A stretch of DNA of 64,000 bases from Candidatus Pseudomonas phytovorans (lineage in GTDB: Bacteria > Pseudomonadota > Gammaproteobacteria > Pseudomonadales > Pseudomonadaceae): assembly GCA_029202525.1 (NCBI GenBank), contig CP119325.1, positions 1,772,001 to 1,836,000 of the forward strand. Reading direction: 5' to 3'. The position numbers and the translations under genes were made by a program. Under the pieces are notes generated by a model that had not been told where the DNA came from, searched no databases, and saw only the letters and a list, made by a program, of their open reading frames with translations. This document shows positions 26,499 through 34,476 of this stretch, in pieces; within the stretch, counting starts at the first letter, position 1; the number at the start of each line of letters is the position of its first letter.

Positions 26499-26521
26499 AC
26501 TTAGGAGTGTCAAACCTAAGT
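26499..26521. promoter_or_regulatory. inverted repeat over a possible bfr -35 box
   Basis: ACTTAGG-N9-CCTAAGT is a perfect seven-base dyad. On the minus strand it contains TTTGACA, a good -35 sequence for bfr, so a bound protein would affect initiation. The -10 is weak (CAAACT). No known regulator is assigned. Confidence 0.4.
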
Positions 26522-26602
26522 TGTTGAATAATAAGTGAAAATTAATAGGAATAAGAATGTTTGTGAACCGCGTTGCGGGGCTAACTTATTGAATTTAAGG
26601 CA

Positions 26603-26631
26603 TAAAAAAACCGGACACAGGGTCCGGTTCT
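26603..26631 (-). terminator. terminator after bfd
   Basis: CCGGAC-acagg-GTCCGG with a run of seven A on the plus strand, which reads as T7 after the stem on the bfd strand. It lies 16 bases after the bfd stop, so bfr needs its own promoter. Confidence 0.85.
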
Positions 26632-26646
26632 TCAAAATAGGGGTGT

Positions 26647-26865
26647 TCAGGCCGCAGTAAATTCTACGGGATAGGGCAGGGCTGCCTGGCTGACCTGAAG
26701 CTCGGTCAGGGTCTCCCGGACCACTTGCTTGGCCAGGCAGGCACATTTGCCACACTGGCTGGCGACATTCGTCGCGGCTCGCACTTCCTTGTAACTGCAG
26801 CATCCTTCATAGATCGCATCGCGGATCTGTCCGTCGGTGACGCCGACACAAAGACACACATACAT
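26647..26865 (-). CDS. bfd: Bfd, bacterioferritin-associated ferredoxin
   Basis: 72 residues with Cys4, Cys6, Cys38 and Cys41, the C-x-C...C-x2-C pattern that holds the [2Fe-2S] cluster of Bfd. In P. aeruginosa Bfd binds bacterioferritin and passes electrons through its haem to free stored iron under iron limitation. A Fur-like sequence lies just upstream. Confidence 0.95.
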   Translation of the reverse strand: MYVCLCVGVTDGQIRDAIYEGCCSYKEVRAATNVASQCGKCACLAKQVVRETLTELQVSQAALPYPVEFTAA

Positions 26866-26906
26866 AAGGGCTGACCATCGCTGGTTGAGTCGATGGATTG
26901 GAGCTT

Positions 26907-26928
26907 AATGTTAATGAGAATGCTTGTC
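26907..26928. promoter_or_regulatory. candidate Fur box upstream of bfd
   Basis: AATGTTAATGAGAATGCTTG, continued by TC, resembles the repeated GATAAT-type hexamers of Fur boxes (AATGAGAATG core). It ends about 40 bases before the bfd start. Iron-starvation induction of bfd by loss of Fur repression is well known in pseudomonads. Confidence 0.55.
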
Positions 26929-27088
26929 AAAATACTTTCTGGAAGGGCTGTGTTTGAGCGACCGGTGGTTGCTTTGTCGAGGGATTCGGCCTGTCATCAG
27001 AAGCCGTGTATGATGGGCGGCCTTTGTTGGATGTCGGGCTAGCCGTCTGGCCCGGCAAACGGTTTTTCACCCTCATCAGGAGATTACA

Positions 27089-27691
27089 ATGAGCGTACTC
27101 GTTGGTAAGAAAGCCCCCGATTTCACCGTTCCGGCCGTGCTGGGCAATGGCGAGATCGTCGACAGCTTCAACCTGGCTTCGGCCATCAAGGGCAAGTACG
27201 GCCTGGTGTTCTTCTACCCGCTGGACTTCACCTTCGTCTGCCCGTCCGAGCTGATCGCCCTGGACAACCGCATTCCGGACTTCCAGGCGCGCAACGTCGA
27301 AGTGATCGGCGTTTCGATCGACTCGCACTTCACCCACAACGCCTGGCGTAACACCCCGGTGAACAACGGTGGCATCGGTCAGGTCAAGTACACCCTGGCT
27401 GCCGACATGACCCATGAAATCTGCAAAGCCTACGACGTCGAGTCCGAAGGCGGCGTGGCCTTCCGTGGCGCCTTCCTGATCGACACCAACGGTGTTGTCC
27501 GTTCGCAGATCATCAACGACCTGCCACTGGGCCGTAACATGGACGAACTGCTGCGCCTGGTCGACGCCCTGCAATTCCACGAAGAGCACGGCGAAGTCTG
27601 CCCTGCCAACTGGAAAAAAGGCGACAAAGGCATGAACGCTTCGCCAGAAGGCGTTGCTGCCTACCTGAGCGAGAACGCCGGCAAGCTGTAA
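27089..27691 (+). CDS. 2-Cys peroxiredoxin (AhpC/Tsa family)
   Basis: 200 residues. Peroxidatic Cys51 is in DFTFVCP and the resolving Cys171 in GEVCPANW, so this is a typical 2-Cys peroxiredoxin that reduces hydrogen peroxide and organic peroxides. GGIG (94-97) is present, but the C-terminal YF of easily over-oxidised enzymes is YL here. AGGAG precedes the ATG. It stands alone between bfd and rnt, with its own terminator. Confidence 0.93.
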   Translation: MSVLVGKKAPDFTVPAVLGNGEIVDSFNLASAIKGKYGLVFFYPLDFTFVCPSELIALDNRIPDFQARNVEVIGVSIDSHFTHNAWRNTPVNNGGIGQVKYTLAADMTHEICKAYDVESEGGVAFRGAFLIDTNGVVRSQIINDLPLGRNMDELLRLVDALQFHEEHGEVCPANWKKGDKGMNASPEGVAAYLSENAGKL

Positions 27692-27703
27692 TTGCTGCGT
27701 GCA

Positions 27704-27735
27704 TGAAAAAACCGGCCCTGGTGGCCGGTTTTTTT
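27704..27735. terminator. terminator peroxiredoxin / rnt
   Basis: GAAAAAACCGGCC-ctggt-GGCCGGTTTTTTT, a bidirectional hairpin between convergent genes. Confidence 0.9.
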
Positions 27736-27778
27736 GTGCCTGGGGTCTGGGAGTGTGGAGCACTCCCAGGATCCGGAC

Positions 27779-28453
27779 TCAGTCGTTGAAGTCGCGCCAG
27801 CCGCCCATCTCTTTCCAGCGGTTGACGATGCCGCAGAACAGTTCAGCTGTCTTCTCGGTGTCGTAACGCGCCGAATGCGCCTCACGCCCGTCGAAGTCGA
27901 TGTCGGCGCTCTGGCAGGCCCGCGCCAACACGGTCTGGCCATACGCCAGGCCCGCCAAGGTAGCGGTGTCGAAGCTGGAGAACGGGTGGAACGGGTTGCG
28001 CTTCAGGTCGTTGCGCGCCACCGCCGCATTGAGGAACCCCAGGTCGAAGCTGCTGTTGTGGCCGACCAGGATCGCCCGTTTGCAGCCATTGGCCTTCAAT
28101 GCCTTGCGGATGCCACGGAAAATGTCGGTCAGCGCGCTTTCCTCGCTGACGGCCATGCGCAGCGGGTGGTCCAGCTTGATGCCGGTGAACTCCAGTGCCG
28201 CCTGTTCGATATTGGCACCCTCGAACGGCTCCACGCGATGGAAGTAAGTGTGTTCGGGGAACAGGAAGCCTTTGTCGTCCATGCCAATGGTGACTGCGGC
28301 AATTTCCAGCAGGGCATCGGTGGCGCTGTTGAAACCGCCAGTTTCCACATCCACCACTACCGGCAGGTAGCCGCGAAAGCGCTCGGCCATCGGGTGGCGC
28401 GAACCGCTGCTGCCCTGGGTGTCCATGTCGTCTTCGTAAAGGTCTTCGCTCAC
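27779..28453 (-). CDS. rnt: RNase T
   Basis: 224 residues with the DEDDh exonuclease residues: VVDVETGGF (Asp, Glu), GHNSSFDLGF (Asp) and HSARYDTEKTA (His, Asp). It trims 3' ends of tRNA and other stable RNAs and removes the terminal A of tRNA CCA ends. Its start overlaps the pyrC stop by four bases, so the pair is co-translated. Confidence 0.94.
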   Translation of the reverse strand: MSEDLYEDDMDTQGSSGSRHPMAERFRGYLPVVVDVETGGFNSATDALLEIAAVTIGMDDKGFLFPEHTYFHRVEPFEGANIEQAALEFTGIKLDHPLRMAVSEESALTDIFRGIRKALKANGCKRAILVGHNSSFDLGFLNAAVARNDLKRNPFHPFSSFDTATLAGLAYGQTVLARACQSADIDFDGREAHSARYDTEKTAELFCGIVNRWKEMGGWRDFND

Positions 28454-29496
28454 GCGTTTTCCTCCAGCAAGCGCCAGCGCAGTTTTTCACCGGCGCGCAG
28501 CGGGATTACGGTCTGCTCGCCAAACGGCAGGCTGTCTGGAGCGGTCCACTCTTCACGCACCAGGGTGATGGTGTCGGTGTTCACCGGCAGGCCGTAGAAC
28601 GCCGGGCCGTGCAGGCTGGCAAAGCCTTCCAGCTTGTCCAGCGCGTTACGTTGCTCGAACGCTTCGGCGTACATCTCGATGGCCGCATAGGCGGTGTAGC
28701 AACCGGCGCAACCGCAGGCGGCTTCCTTGGCGTGACGGGCGTGCGGTGCCGAGTCGGTGCCCAGGAAGAACTTCGGGTTGCCACTGGTGGCAGCGTCCAG
28801 CAGCGCCACCTGGTGGGTGTTGCGCTTGAGGATCGGCAGGCAGTAGAAGTGCGGGCGAATGCCGCCAACCAGCATGTGGTTGCGGTTGTACAGCAGGTGC
28901 TGCGCGGTGATGGTCGCGCCGACGTTGGCCGGGGCCTCGGTGACGAACTGCGCGGCATCGCTGGTGGTGATGTGCTCGAACACCACTTTCAGCGTCGGGA
29001 AACGCTCGACCACACGGCGCATATGCTCGTCGATGAAACGCTTTTCGCGGTCGAACACGTCGATATCGCTGCGGGTCACTTCGCCATGTACCAACAGTGG
29101 CATGCCAACTTCTGCCAACGCCTCGATGGCCGGGAAGATGTTGTCGATGCTGGTCACGCCCGAATCGGAGTTGGTGGTGGCGCCAGCCGGGTACAGTTTG
29201 GCGGCGTACACGATGCCGCTGGCCTTGGCCGCGCGGATGTCTTCGGGGCTGGTGCGGTCGGTGAGGTACAGCACCATCAAAGGCTCGAAGCGGCTGCCGG
29301 CAGGGCGGGCGGCCAGGATGCGCTCACGGTAGGCGCCAGCCTCGCCGGCATTACGCACCGGAGGAACCAGGTTAGGCATGATGATGGCACGGGCAAAAGT
29401 GCGCGCCACGTCGCCAACGGTGTGGGGCAGGACGGCACCATCGCGCAGATGGATGTGCCAGTCGTCGGGGCGCAGGAGGGTCAGGCGATCGGACAT
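28450..29496 (-). CDS. pyrC: PyrC, dihydroorotase
   Basis: 348 residues, type II dihydroorotase. The metal-binding DWHIHLRDG lies at the N-terminus, HGEV and EHITT supply further ligands, and GTDSAPH carries the catalytic Asp. It closes carbamoyl aspartate to dihydroorotate in pyrimidine synthesis. ATG 29496 matches the family N-terminus. Divergent from motY. Confidence 0.95.
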   Translation of the reverse strand: MSDRLTLLRPDDWHIHLRDGAVLPHTVGDVARTFARAIIMPNLVPPVRNAGEAGAYRERILAARPAGSRFEPLMVLYLTDRTSPEDIRAAKASGIVYAAKLYPAGATTNSDSGVTSIDNIFPAIEALAEVGMPLLVHGEVTRSDIDVFDREKRFIDEHMRRVVERFPTLKVVFEHITTSDAAQFVTEAPANVGATITAQHLLYNRNHMLVGGIRPHFYCLPILKRNTHQVALLDAATSGNPKFFLGTDSAPHARHAKEAACGCAGCYTAYAAIEMYAEAFEQRNALDKLEGFASLHGPAFYGLPVNTDTITLVREEWTAPDSLPFGEQTVIPLRAGEKLRWRLLEENA

Positions 29497-29563
29497 TGGG
29501 GATTCCAGGCGGGTCGAACTCAAGCCCCAATGCTACCGGAAAACCCTGGGGCGAGCACGGCTA

Positions 29564-29590
29564 TCAAGTTTTCCGGACGGCGTCCGATAG
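29564..29590 (+). promoter_or_regulatory. motY: FliA (sigma-28) promoter of motY
   Basis: TCAAGTTT-N11-TCCGATAG closely matches the flagellar sigma-28 form TAAAGTTT-N11-GCCGATAA. The predicted start point is about 30 bases before the motY GTG. This fits a late flagellar motor gene. Confidence 0.65.
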
Positions 29591-29625
29591 CCTGCAGGTA
29601 AGCCGTCAGAATTGTGGAGCCGCCC

Positions 29626-30585
29626 GTGCGCCAGCGTTACCTAACCCTGTTGACCCTGTTCGCCAGCCTGCCGGCCGGCGCACTGACTTTCCAGACGCGC
29701 ATGGAGAACATCGCCTGGAAGGTCGAGGGCGACCAGTTCGAATGCCGACTGATCCAGCCGATAGAAGGTTTCGGCAGCGGTGAGTTCGTGCGCCGGGCGG
29801 GTGAGCAGCCCGTGTTCCAGCTGCGTTCGGACAGCAACGTACTGGGTGCAGGTACCGCGAGCCTGCTTGCGGCGGCGGCGCCGTGGCAGCCTGGGCGGGG
29901 TGATATCAACCTGGGCAGCGTGCGCATGGCCCGCACCGGCGTGCTGTTCAGTTCTTCCCAAGGCCAGGCCAGCCGCCTGATCAACGGCTTGCTCGACGGG
30001 CGCAGCACGGTGGTGCGCAACTACACCGGTGAGGCCGGCAGGCCGATGGAAGTGCGCGTGCTACCGGTCAGCTTCGCCAAGGCTTACAGCGACTACCAGG
30101 CCTGTGCCGGCAAGCTGCTGCCGATGAATTACGACCAGGTGCGCCAGATCCAGGTCGGGTTCCCGGGGGGCGGCACCGAGCTCGATGCTTCAGCGCGTGC
30201 ACGGCTGGATGTGATCCTGGATTACATGAAAGCCGACCCGACGGTGAACCACATCGAACTCGACGGCCACTCCGACAACAGCGGCAACCGCCTGACCAAT
30301 CGCGACCTGTCGCGCCGTCGCGCGCTGGCAGTGGCCGATTACTTCAAGGCCCATGGCGTCGCTGAGGAACAGATTGTCGTGCGCTTCCATGGCGAGCAGT
30401 ACCCGTTGGTGAAGAACAACAGTGCTGCCAACCGTGCGCGCAATCGCCGGGTGAACATTGAGCTGGACCAGATTACCGTGGTTGTGAAACCCGTGGAGAA
30501 ACCGGTTGAGCCAGCGGCGCCTGTTGCTCCGGCCACAGCCCCCGCCAGCCCGGCTGCTGCCGCGCCGGGGGCGAAGGCGCCCTGA
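29626..30585 (+). CDS. motY: MotY, flagellar motor OmpA-family protein
   Basis: 319 residues. A signal peptide (RQRYLTLLTLFASLPAGA) leads into the MotY N-terminal domain (ENIAWKVEGDQFECRLIQP), followed by an OmpA peptidoglycan-binding domain (ELDGHSDNSGNRLTNRDLSRRR). A Pro/Ala-rich tail (about 290-319) is added. MotY forms part of the T ring that anchors stators to the motor in polar flagella. The GTG at 29626 has GGAG upstream and gives the family N-terminus; an in-frame GTG four codons earlier is possible. Confidence 0.88.
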   Translation: MRQRYLTLLTLFASLPAGALTFQTRMENIAWKVEGDQFECRLIQPIEGFGSGEFVRRAGEQPVFQLRSDSNVLGAGTASLLAAAAPWQPGRGDINLGSVRMARTGVLFSSSQGQASRLINGLLDGRSTVVRNYTGEAGRPMEVRVLPVSFAKAYSDYQACAGKLLPMNYDQVRQIQVGFPGGGTELDASARARLDVILDYMKADPTVNHIELDGHSDNSGNRLTNRDLSRRRALAVADYFKAHGVAEEQIVVRFHGEQYPLVKNNSAANRARNRRVNIELDQITVVVKPVEKPVEPAAPVAPATAPASPAAAAPGAKAP

Positions 30586-30636
30586 GACATCCTTTAACCA
30601 TCCATCCACACCGACCGTCGCCCTTCCGACAGTTCC

Positions 30637-30673
30637 TGTCGCTTTGTCGTCAGAAGCTGTCGCCCCACTGTAA
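30637..30673 (+). promoter_or_regulatory. candidate ArgR site upstream of argG
   Basis: Two TGTCGC hexamers, at 30637 and 30658, lie in direct repeat 21 bases apart; the second is followed by N8-AA. This matches the TGTCGC-N8-AA half-sites reported for the AraC-type ArgR of P. aeruginosa. The site ends 60 bases before argG. Confidence 0.45.
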
Positions 30674-30732
30674 ATTTATCCGCAAGGCCGTTAGAATCGA
30701 TCCCTTTCCGTACAACCCCGTGGAGTGATGGC

Positions 30733-31950
30733 ATGGCGGACGTAAATAAGGTCGTACTGGCGTATTCCGGCGGCCTTGATACTTCGGTGATTCTCAAGTG
30801 GCTGCAGGATACCTACAACTGCGAAGTGGTGACCTTCACCGCTGACCTGGGTCAGGGCGAAGAGGTCGAGCCGGCCCGTGCCAAGGCACAGGCAATGGGT
30901 GTGAAAGAGATCTACATCGACGACCTGCGCGAAGAGTTCGTGCGTGATTTCGTGTTCCCGATGTTCCGCGCCAACACCGTCTACGAAGGCGAGTACCTGC
31001 TGGGTACTTCCATTGCCCGCCCGCTGATCGCCAAGCGCCTGATCGAAATCGCCAACGAAACCGGCGCTGACGCCATTTCCCATGGCGCTACCGGCAAAGG
31101 CAACGACCAGGTTCGTTTCGAACTGGGTGCCTACGCCCTGAAACCAGGCGTCAAGGTCATCGCCCCATGGCGCGAGTGGGACCTGCTGTCCCGCGAGAAG
31201 CTGATGGACTACGCCGAGAAGCATGGCATCCCGATCGAGCGCCACGGCAAGAAGAAGTCGCCGTACTCGATGGACGCCAACCTGCTGCACATCTCCTATG
31301 AAGGCGGTGTCCTGGAAGATACCTGGACCGAGCACGAAGAAGACATGTGGAAATGGAGCGTCTCCCCTGAGAACGCCCCGGACCAGGCCACCTACATCGA
31401 GCTGACCTACCGCAATGGTGACATCGTTGCCATCGACGGCGTCGAGAAGTCCCCGGCCACCGTGCTGGCCGACCTCAACCGTATCGGCGGCGCCAACGGC
31501 ATCGGCCGTCTCGACATCGTCGAGAACCGCTACGTCGGCATGAAGTCCCGGGGCTGCTACGAGACCCCTGGCGGCACCATCATGCTCAAGGCCCACCGTG
31601 CCATCGAGTCGATCACCCTGGACCGAGAAGTCGCTCACCTGAAAGATGAGCTGATGCCGAAATACGCCAGCCTGATCTACACCGGCTACTGGTGGAGCCC
31701 GGAGCGTCTGATGCTGCAGCAGATGATCGACGCCTCGCAGGTGAACGTGAATGGCGTGGTGCGCCTGAAGCTGTACAAGGGCAACGTCACCGTGGTCGGT
31801 CGCCAGTCGGACGACTCGCTGTTCGATGCCAACATCGCGACCTTCGAGGAAGATGGCGGCGCCTACAACCAGGCGGACGCTGCCGGCTTTATCAAGCTGA
31901 ACGCACTGCGCATGCGCATCGCTGCCAACAAGGGCCGTTCGCTTCTCTGA
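30733..31950 (+). CDS. argG: ArgG, argininosuccinate synthase
   Basis: 405 residues. The PP-loop AYSGGLDTSV binds ATP near the N-terminus, and SHGATGKGNDQVRFE is the usual family signature. It joins citrulline and aspartate. The codon use and length are ordinary. GGAGTG precedes the ATG, and a strong terminator follows. Confidence 0.96.
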   Translation: MADVNKVVLAYSGGLDTSVILKWLQDTYNCEVVTFTADLGQGEEVEPARAKAQAMGVKEIYIDDLREEFVRDFVFPMFRANTVYEGEYLLGTSIARPLIAKRLIEIANETGADAISHGATGKGNDQVRFELGAYALKPGVKVIAPWREWDLLSREKLMDYAEKHGIPIERHGKKKSPYSMDANLLHISYEGGVLEDTWTEHEEDMWKWSVSPENAPDQATYIELTYRNGDIVAIDGVEKSPATVLADLNRIGGANGIGRLDIVENRYVGMKSRGCYETPGGTIMLKAHRAIESITLDREVAHLKDELMPKYASLIYTGYWWSPERLMLQQMIDASQVNVNGVVRLKLYKGNVTVVGRQSDDSLFDANIATFEEDGGAYNQADAAGFIKLNALRMRIAANKGRSLL

Positions 31951-31965
31951 TTGCTGGCGTGTGTT

Positions 31966-31997
31966 GTAAAAACCCCGGCTCAGGCCGGGGTTTTTTA
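31966..31997 (+). terminator. argG terminator
   Basis: CCCCGGC-tcag-GCCGGGG followed by six T, with A5 before the stem. Confidence 0.92.
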
Positions 31998-32020
31998 TTG
32001 GTGTAAACAAACCTTGGTGT

Positions 32021-32503
32021 TCAGTGCTCGTCGTGCATGGCGTTGTCTTCAAGTGCACTGATCGACAGTTGTGCACATTGCCGTCTGTCCAGATTGCAAA
32101 AGCGCCAGGTACGCGCTGGCACGGGGTGCTGGGCAAGTGCAGACAGCAGTTGCTGCTCCATCATGCGGTTGGCGTCGGGGCCGGAAAACATGAACGTGAC
32201 AGGTTCGCCTTGAACCGCTTTGCGGGCATCGTTTGCCATGGCAGCAGTGGCCACGCTGTTCGCAGCCAACGCGTTGTCGTTCGCCGTTTTGCCAGGTGAT
32301 GGGCTGTAGAACGACTTGTAGTTGAAGTTGAGCGTCAGGAAGAACAGTGCAGTCAGAAAGAATGGGAAGCCCACCAGAAACCAGGTTTAGAGCTTTTGGC
32401 TGGACTCACTGAGAAACGGCAATGTAGCAAGGGCGGAGGCTTCGATAATCCCCGCGAAGATGGCAATGATCGTCAGCGGGGCGACAGGTTGTGCTTGGGT
32501 CAT
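32021..32503 (-). pseudogene. small membrane protein gene interrupted by an in-frame stop
   Basis: Reading from ATG 32503 gives 38 residues (MTQAQPVAPLTIIAIFAGII then EASALATLPFLSESSQKL), a TAA at 32387-32389, and then in the same frame TWFLVGFPFFLTALFFLTLN and about 110 more residues. Without the stop this would be a 160-residue protein with two membrane helices on either side of the stop and a soluble C-terminus. TAA is one base from TAT or TAC (Tyr), so a point nonsense change is the simplest cause. The 3' part could also be translated from GTG 32374. Function unknown; a family member may occur in other pseudomonads. Confidence 0.65.
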
Positions 32504-32873
32504 TTGGGCCGTCTCCAGCGGTTTTGCCCATCTTTACCCTACTGTTGGGCTCAACTAAAGACTGGATTGATTTCCAGATGAGGACTAATCGGCAGATAGC
32601 CGGCCCGCTGTGAATTTTCACCTTGTTTGAATGGGATCTTTCCTCAAGCGAGCGCCCGTTTTCAACTGGTACATACTTGCAGCCAACTGATACCGTCAAT
32701 TTGGTAATAAGCAGTTCAATTGTTACAACTGTTGCCATAACTTGTAGGAAATTTCTGTAAGTGATGTAGGTTTTATCTGCTCATGAGTTTCGCCGGGAAT
32801 TCGTCGCGCCATCGGGCGCCCTGTCGGTTATCGTGGCGTGCCAAAGCAAAAATAATGAATCAATGGATATCGC
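32504..32873. other. 370-base intergenic region
   Basis: More AT-rich than its surroundings. I see no gene or clear promoter. It should contain the promoters of the broken membrane-protein gene and of the response regulator, which are divergent. Confidence 0.5.
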
Positions 32874-33497
32874 ATGAATAAAGTGCTTATCGTGGATGAT
32901 CATCCGGTCATACGCCTGGCCGTGCGCATGCTGATGGAGCGGCATGGGTATGACGTCGTGGCGGAGACCGACAACGGGGTGGCTGCATTGCAACTCACAC
33001 GGCAACACCTGCCGGACATCGTGGTGCTCGATATTGGCATCCCCAGGCTGGATGGTCTGGAGGTGATCGCGCGCATGGCAACTTTCAGCCCGGGCAGCAA
33101 GGTGCTGGTGCTGACATCACAGGCCCCCGGCAACTTCTCGATGCGCTGCATGCAGGCGGGGGCATCGGGTTACGTGTGCAAGCAGCAGGAACTCACCGAA
33201 CTGCTAAGCGCCATCAAGGCTGTGTTGTCGGGTTACAGTTACTTCCCCAACCAGGCCTTGCATGCGTCGCGCGCCAGGGGAGGGGGGAGCGAGGCAGATA
33301 TGGTCAACCGCCTTTCCGCGCGCGAGATGACCGTGTTGCAGCAGTTGGCGCGCGGGCGCTCCAACAAGGAAATTGCCGAAAGCATGTTCCTCAGCAACAA
33401 GACGGTCAGTACCTACAAGTCCCGGCTATTACTCAAGCTTAATGCGCGGTCGCTGGTTGACCTGATCGAACTGGCGCAGCGGCAAGGTCTTAACTGA
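32874..33497 (+). CDS. LuxR/NarL-type response regulator
   Basis: 207 residues. The receiver domain has Asp8-Asp9, phospho-acceptor Asp53 (VVLDIGIPRLDG) and the conserved Lys in YVCKQQE. A C-terminal LuxR helix-turn-helix follows (LSAREMTVLQQLARGRSNKE, SNKTVSTYKSRLLLKL). It resembles BvgA/EvgA-type regulators. No sensor kinase gene is adjacent, so it is an orphan in this window and its signal is unknown. Confidence 0.88.
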   Translation: MNKVLIVDDHPVIRLAVRMLMERHGYDVVAETDNGVAALQLTRQHLPDIVVLDIGIPRLDGLEVIARMATFSPGSKVLVLTSQAPGNFSMRCMQAGASGYVCKQQELTELLSAIKAVLSGYSYFPNQALHASRARGGGSEADMVNRLSAREMTVLQQLARGRSNKEIAESMFLSNKTVSTYKSRLLLKLNARSLVDLIELAQRQGLN

Positions 33498-33507
33498 CCG
33501 CCAGGCC

Positions 33508-33534
33508 GCAAAGCCTCCCGCCGGGGGGCTTTGC
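33508..33534 (+). terminator. hairpin after the response regulator
   Basis: GCAAAGCC-N11-GGCTTTGC, with further G-C pairs in the loop, starts 11 bases after the stop codon. It lacks a long T-run. Confidence 0.6.
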
Positions 33535-33552
33535 CAAGGCTCCAGAGCAGCG

Positions 33553-33729
33553 CTACAGATCGTAGTCGAAATCGGCCAGCTGTTTTTGCAAGCGCCGTTC
33601 TTCCAGCATGTTGTCGATGGTGCGGCGTTTGCTCAGGTTGGTCTTTGCGGTTTCCACCTGGGGTTGCGCTTCATCTTCTGTGGCAACAAAATCATCTTCG
33701 ATCGACAGGTCGTCTTTATCGGTGCTCAT
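33553..33729 (-). CDS. PA3496-family small protein
   Basis: 58 residues, acidic N-terminus (STDKDDLSIEDDFVATEDE) and basic C-terminal helix (KRRTIDNMLEERRLQKQLAD). This pattern and ending (FDYDL) match the short proteins related to P. aeruginosa PA3496. GGAG precedes the ATG at 33729. It lies downstream of nth on the same strand, as in P. aeruginosa (PA3495 nth, PA3496). Function is not established. Confidence 0.75.
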   Translation of the reverse strand: MSTDKDDLSIEDDFVATEDEAQPQVETAKTNLSKRRTIDNMLEERRLQKQLADFDYDL

Positions 33730-33833
33730 GAGTCGCTCCAAGCCAAGGGGCCATTGGCCGTCCTTATAACCAGAAAGCAGGCGCCGGTAAAAAAGATTTT
33801 TTCAATCGCTGGGAGTGGTTTTGTGCTATCGGC

Positions 33834-34472
33834 TCAATCGTCGCTGGTCTTGTGCTTGTATTCGCACAAGTCTTCGATCCGGCAACTGCCACACCTTGGC
33901 TTGCGTGCCTGGCATACATAGCGCCCATGAAGGATCAACCAGTGATGGGCGTCGAGCAGGTAGTCCTTCGGCACGAACTTGACCAGTTTCTTCTCCACCT
34001 CCAGCACCGTCTTGCCTGGCGCGATGCCTGTGCGGTTGCTGACCCTGAAGATATGGGTATCTACCGCCATGGTCGGCTGGCGGAATGCAGTGTTAAGCAC
34101 CACGTTGGCGGTTTTGCGGCCGACGCCGGGCAGCGCTTCCAGGGCTTCGCGCGTTTGCGGCACCTGGCTGCCGTGCTGCTCTATCAGCATCCGGCAGGCT
34201 TCGATGACGTTCTTGGCCTTGCTGTTGTAGAGCCCGATGGTCTTGATGTACCCGCTCAGGCCTTCAACGCCCAGGGCATGGATGGCCTCGGGGGTATTGG
34301 CGACGGGGAACAGACGGGCGGTGGCCTTGTTGACGCCGACGTCGGTGGATTGCGCAGACAGCGTCACGGCGACCAGCAGTTCGAACGGGGTGGTGTAGGC
34401 CAGTTCGGTCTTAGGGTCGGGGTTGTCTTCGTGCAGCCTGCGAAAGATCTCCAGGCGTTTGGCGGCATTCAT
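33834..34472 (-). CDS. nth: Nth, endonuclease III
   Basis: 212 residues. It contains the helix-hairpin-helix LPGVGRKTANVVLN with catalytic Lys, the catalytic Asp in VDTHIFRV, and the C-terminal [4Fe-4S] cysteines (VCQARKPRCGSCRIEDLC). It removes oxidised pyrimidines and nicks the strand. Start ATG 34472 lies four bases after the RnfE-like stop, so it is in the rnf operon, a pairing also seen in P. aeruginosa. Confidence 0.95.
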   Translation of the reverse strand: MNAAKRLEIFRRLHEDNPDPKTELAYTTPFELLVAVTLSAQSTDVGVNKATARLFPVANTPEAIHALGVEGLSGYIKTIGLYNSKAKNVIEACRMLIEQHGSQVPQTREALEALPGVGRKTANVVLNTAFRQPTMAVDTHIFRVSNRTGIAPGKTVLEVEKKLVKFVPKDYLLDAHHWLILHGRYVCQARKPRCGSCRIEDLCEYKHKTSDD

Positions 34473-34476
34473 GAAA

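Noticed and set aside
28609..29601. 330-residue plus-strand reading frame
   Set aside because: Antisense to pyrC and continuing into the motY promoter.
32406..32738. 110-residue minus-strand frame upstream of the broken membrane gene
   Set aside because: It overlaps the 5' part of that gene in another frame, is rich in random-looking sequence and has no SD.
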